The position numbers were made by a program, and so were the translations under genes. Positions 12,779-13,018 of a DNA stretch of 13,018 bases are shown here, one piece after another. The DNA is taken from assembly GCA_050115555.1 (NCBI GenBank), contig JASFQI010000119.1, positions 1-13,018 of the forward strand. Direction: 5' to 3'. The number at the start of each line of letters is the position of its first letter. The first letter of the stretch is position 1. The notes under the pieces are model-generated. The model saw only the letters and a program-made list of their open reading frames with translations, searched no databases and was not told the DNA's origin. This DNA is from JASFQI01 sp050115555. GTDB lineage: Bacteria > Desulfobacterota > DSM-4660 > Desulfatiglandales > HGW-15.

Positions 12779-13018
12779 TTACCGGACAATGCTCAGGAAG
12801 CAGCCGCTGCTGCCTTCCACGTAGTCATCGTCGTCGTCGATCTTCGTCCCGTCACCGGTCTTGGCCGCATCGAACTTGAACTGCGTCCAGTAGTTCTGGG
12901 CAGAGTAGTCATCCGAGATCAGATTGCTCACGTCCCACTGGGTCACGCGGGCATTGTTGGCCGCTGCGGTCCCGAAGGAGAACGCCCAGAGCTGACGGTC
13001 GATCAGGATGGGAGAGGC
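12779..13018 (-). CDS. C-terminal part of an unrecognised, probably exported protein
   Basis: The last 79 codons of a minus-strand gene whose 5' part lies beyond the right edge; it ends with TAA. The visible protein begins ASPILIDRQLWAFSFGTAAA, then has ARVTQWDVSNLISDDYSAQNYW, an acidic run IDDDDDYVEG and the terminal SSGCFLSIVR. The Trp/Asp/Asn-rich composition and the Gly/Ser-Cys tail would suit a surface or secreted beta-rich protein (for example a propeller such as PilY1, or an anchored extracellular protein), but no family is recognised. The frame is supported by an uninterrupted reading, GC-rich codon use and the terminator just downstream. It is a possible T2SS substrate by location only. 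Confidence 0.75.
   Translation of the reverse strand, partial: ASPILIDRQLWAFSFGTAAANNARVTQWDVSNLISDDYSAQNYWTQFKFDAAKTGDGTKIDDDDDYVEGSSGCFLSIVR

Overview
The window is almost entirely one strand of coding sequence, all read on the minus strand. It carries most of a type II secretion system (T2SS, general secretory pathway) locus. In transcription order the genes are gspF, G, H, I, J, K, L, M, N, C and D, and gspD runs off the left edge. High GC with G/C-ending codons, frequent GTG/TTG starts, the presence of gspN, and the placement of gspN-gspC-gspD after gspF-M suggest a Desulfobacterota (deltaproteobacterial) genome or a close relative. That assignment is inference; no rRNA or marker gene is present to prove it.

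Right to left (direction of transcription): (i) 12779-13018, the last 79 codons of an unrecognised protein with a Gly/Ser-Cys C-terminus, followed by a strong intrinsic terminator (12705-12731). (ii) A candidate sigma-70 promoter (about 12639-12667) and a 608-residue membrane protein of the O-antigen ligase/Wzy/PglL type with a C-terminal TPR-like region (10676-12502). (iii) A small four-helix-bundle (23S rRNA intervening-sequence type) gene at 10205-10555, bounded on both sides by inverted CACGA/CACGACTCACG repeats. It has atypical codon use and looks like a mobile cassette wedged directly in front of gspF. (iv) gspF at 8927-10156, ending in an AT-rich hairpin, then a 187-bp gap with a 14-bp palindrome. 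(v) The pseudopilin block gspG-H-I-J-K (5435-8739). (vi) The inner-membrane platform genes gspL and gspM, then after a 120-bp gap gspN, gspC and the secretin gene gspD (1-5438). The ATPase gspE and prepilin peptidase gspO are not in the window. If present, gspE would most simply lie beyond the left edge.

In function, GspF, GspL and GspM form the inner-membrane platform. The pseudopilins G-K form the periplasmic piston, with H-I-J-K as its tip. GspC links the platform to the outer-membrane secretin GspD, and GspN is an accessory AsmA-like protein. Most genes overlap or lie within about 45 bp of each other, so they are probably translationally coupled.

The unusual content is repeat-related. 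Hairpin-forming sequences sit in-frame inside three pseudopilin genes. One lies in the cleaved leader of gspG, one in the cleaved leader of gspI, and one in the body of gspJ. In addition, the inverted-repeat-flanked four-helix-bundle cassette seems to have left gspF without a visible Shine-Dalgarno sequence.
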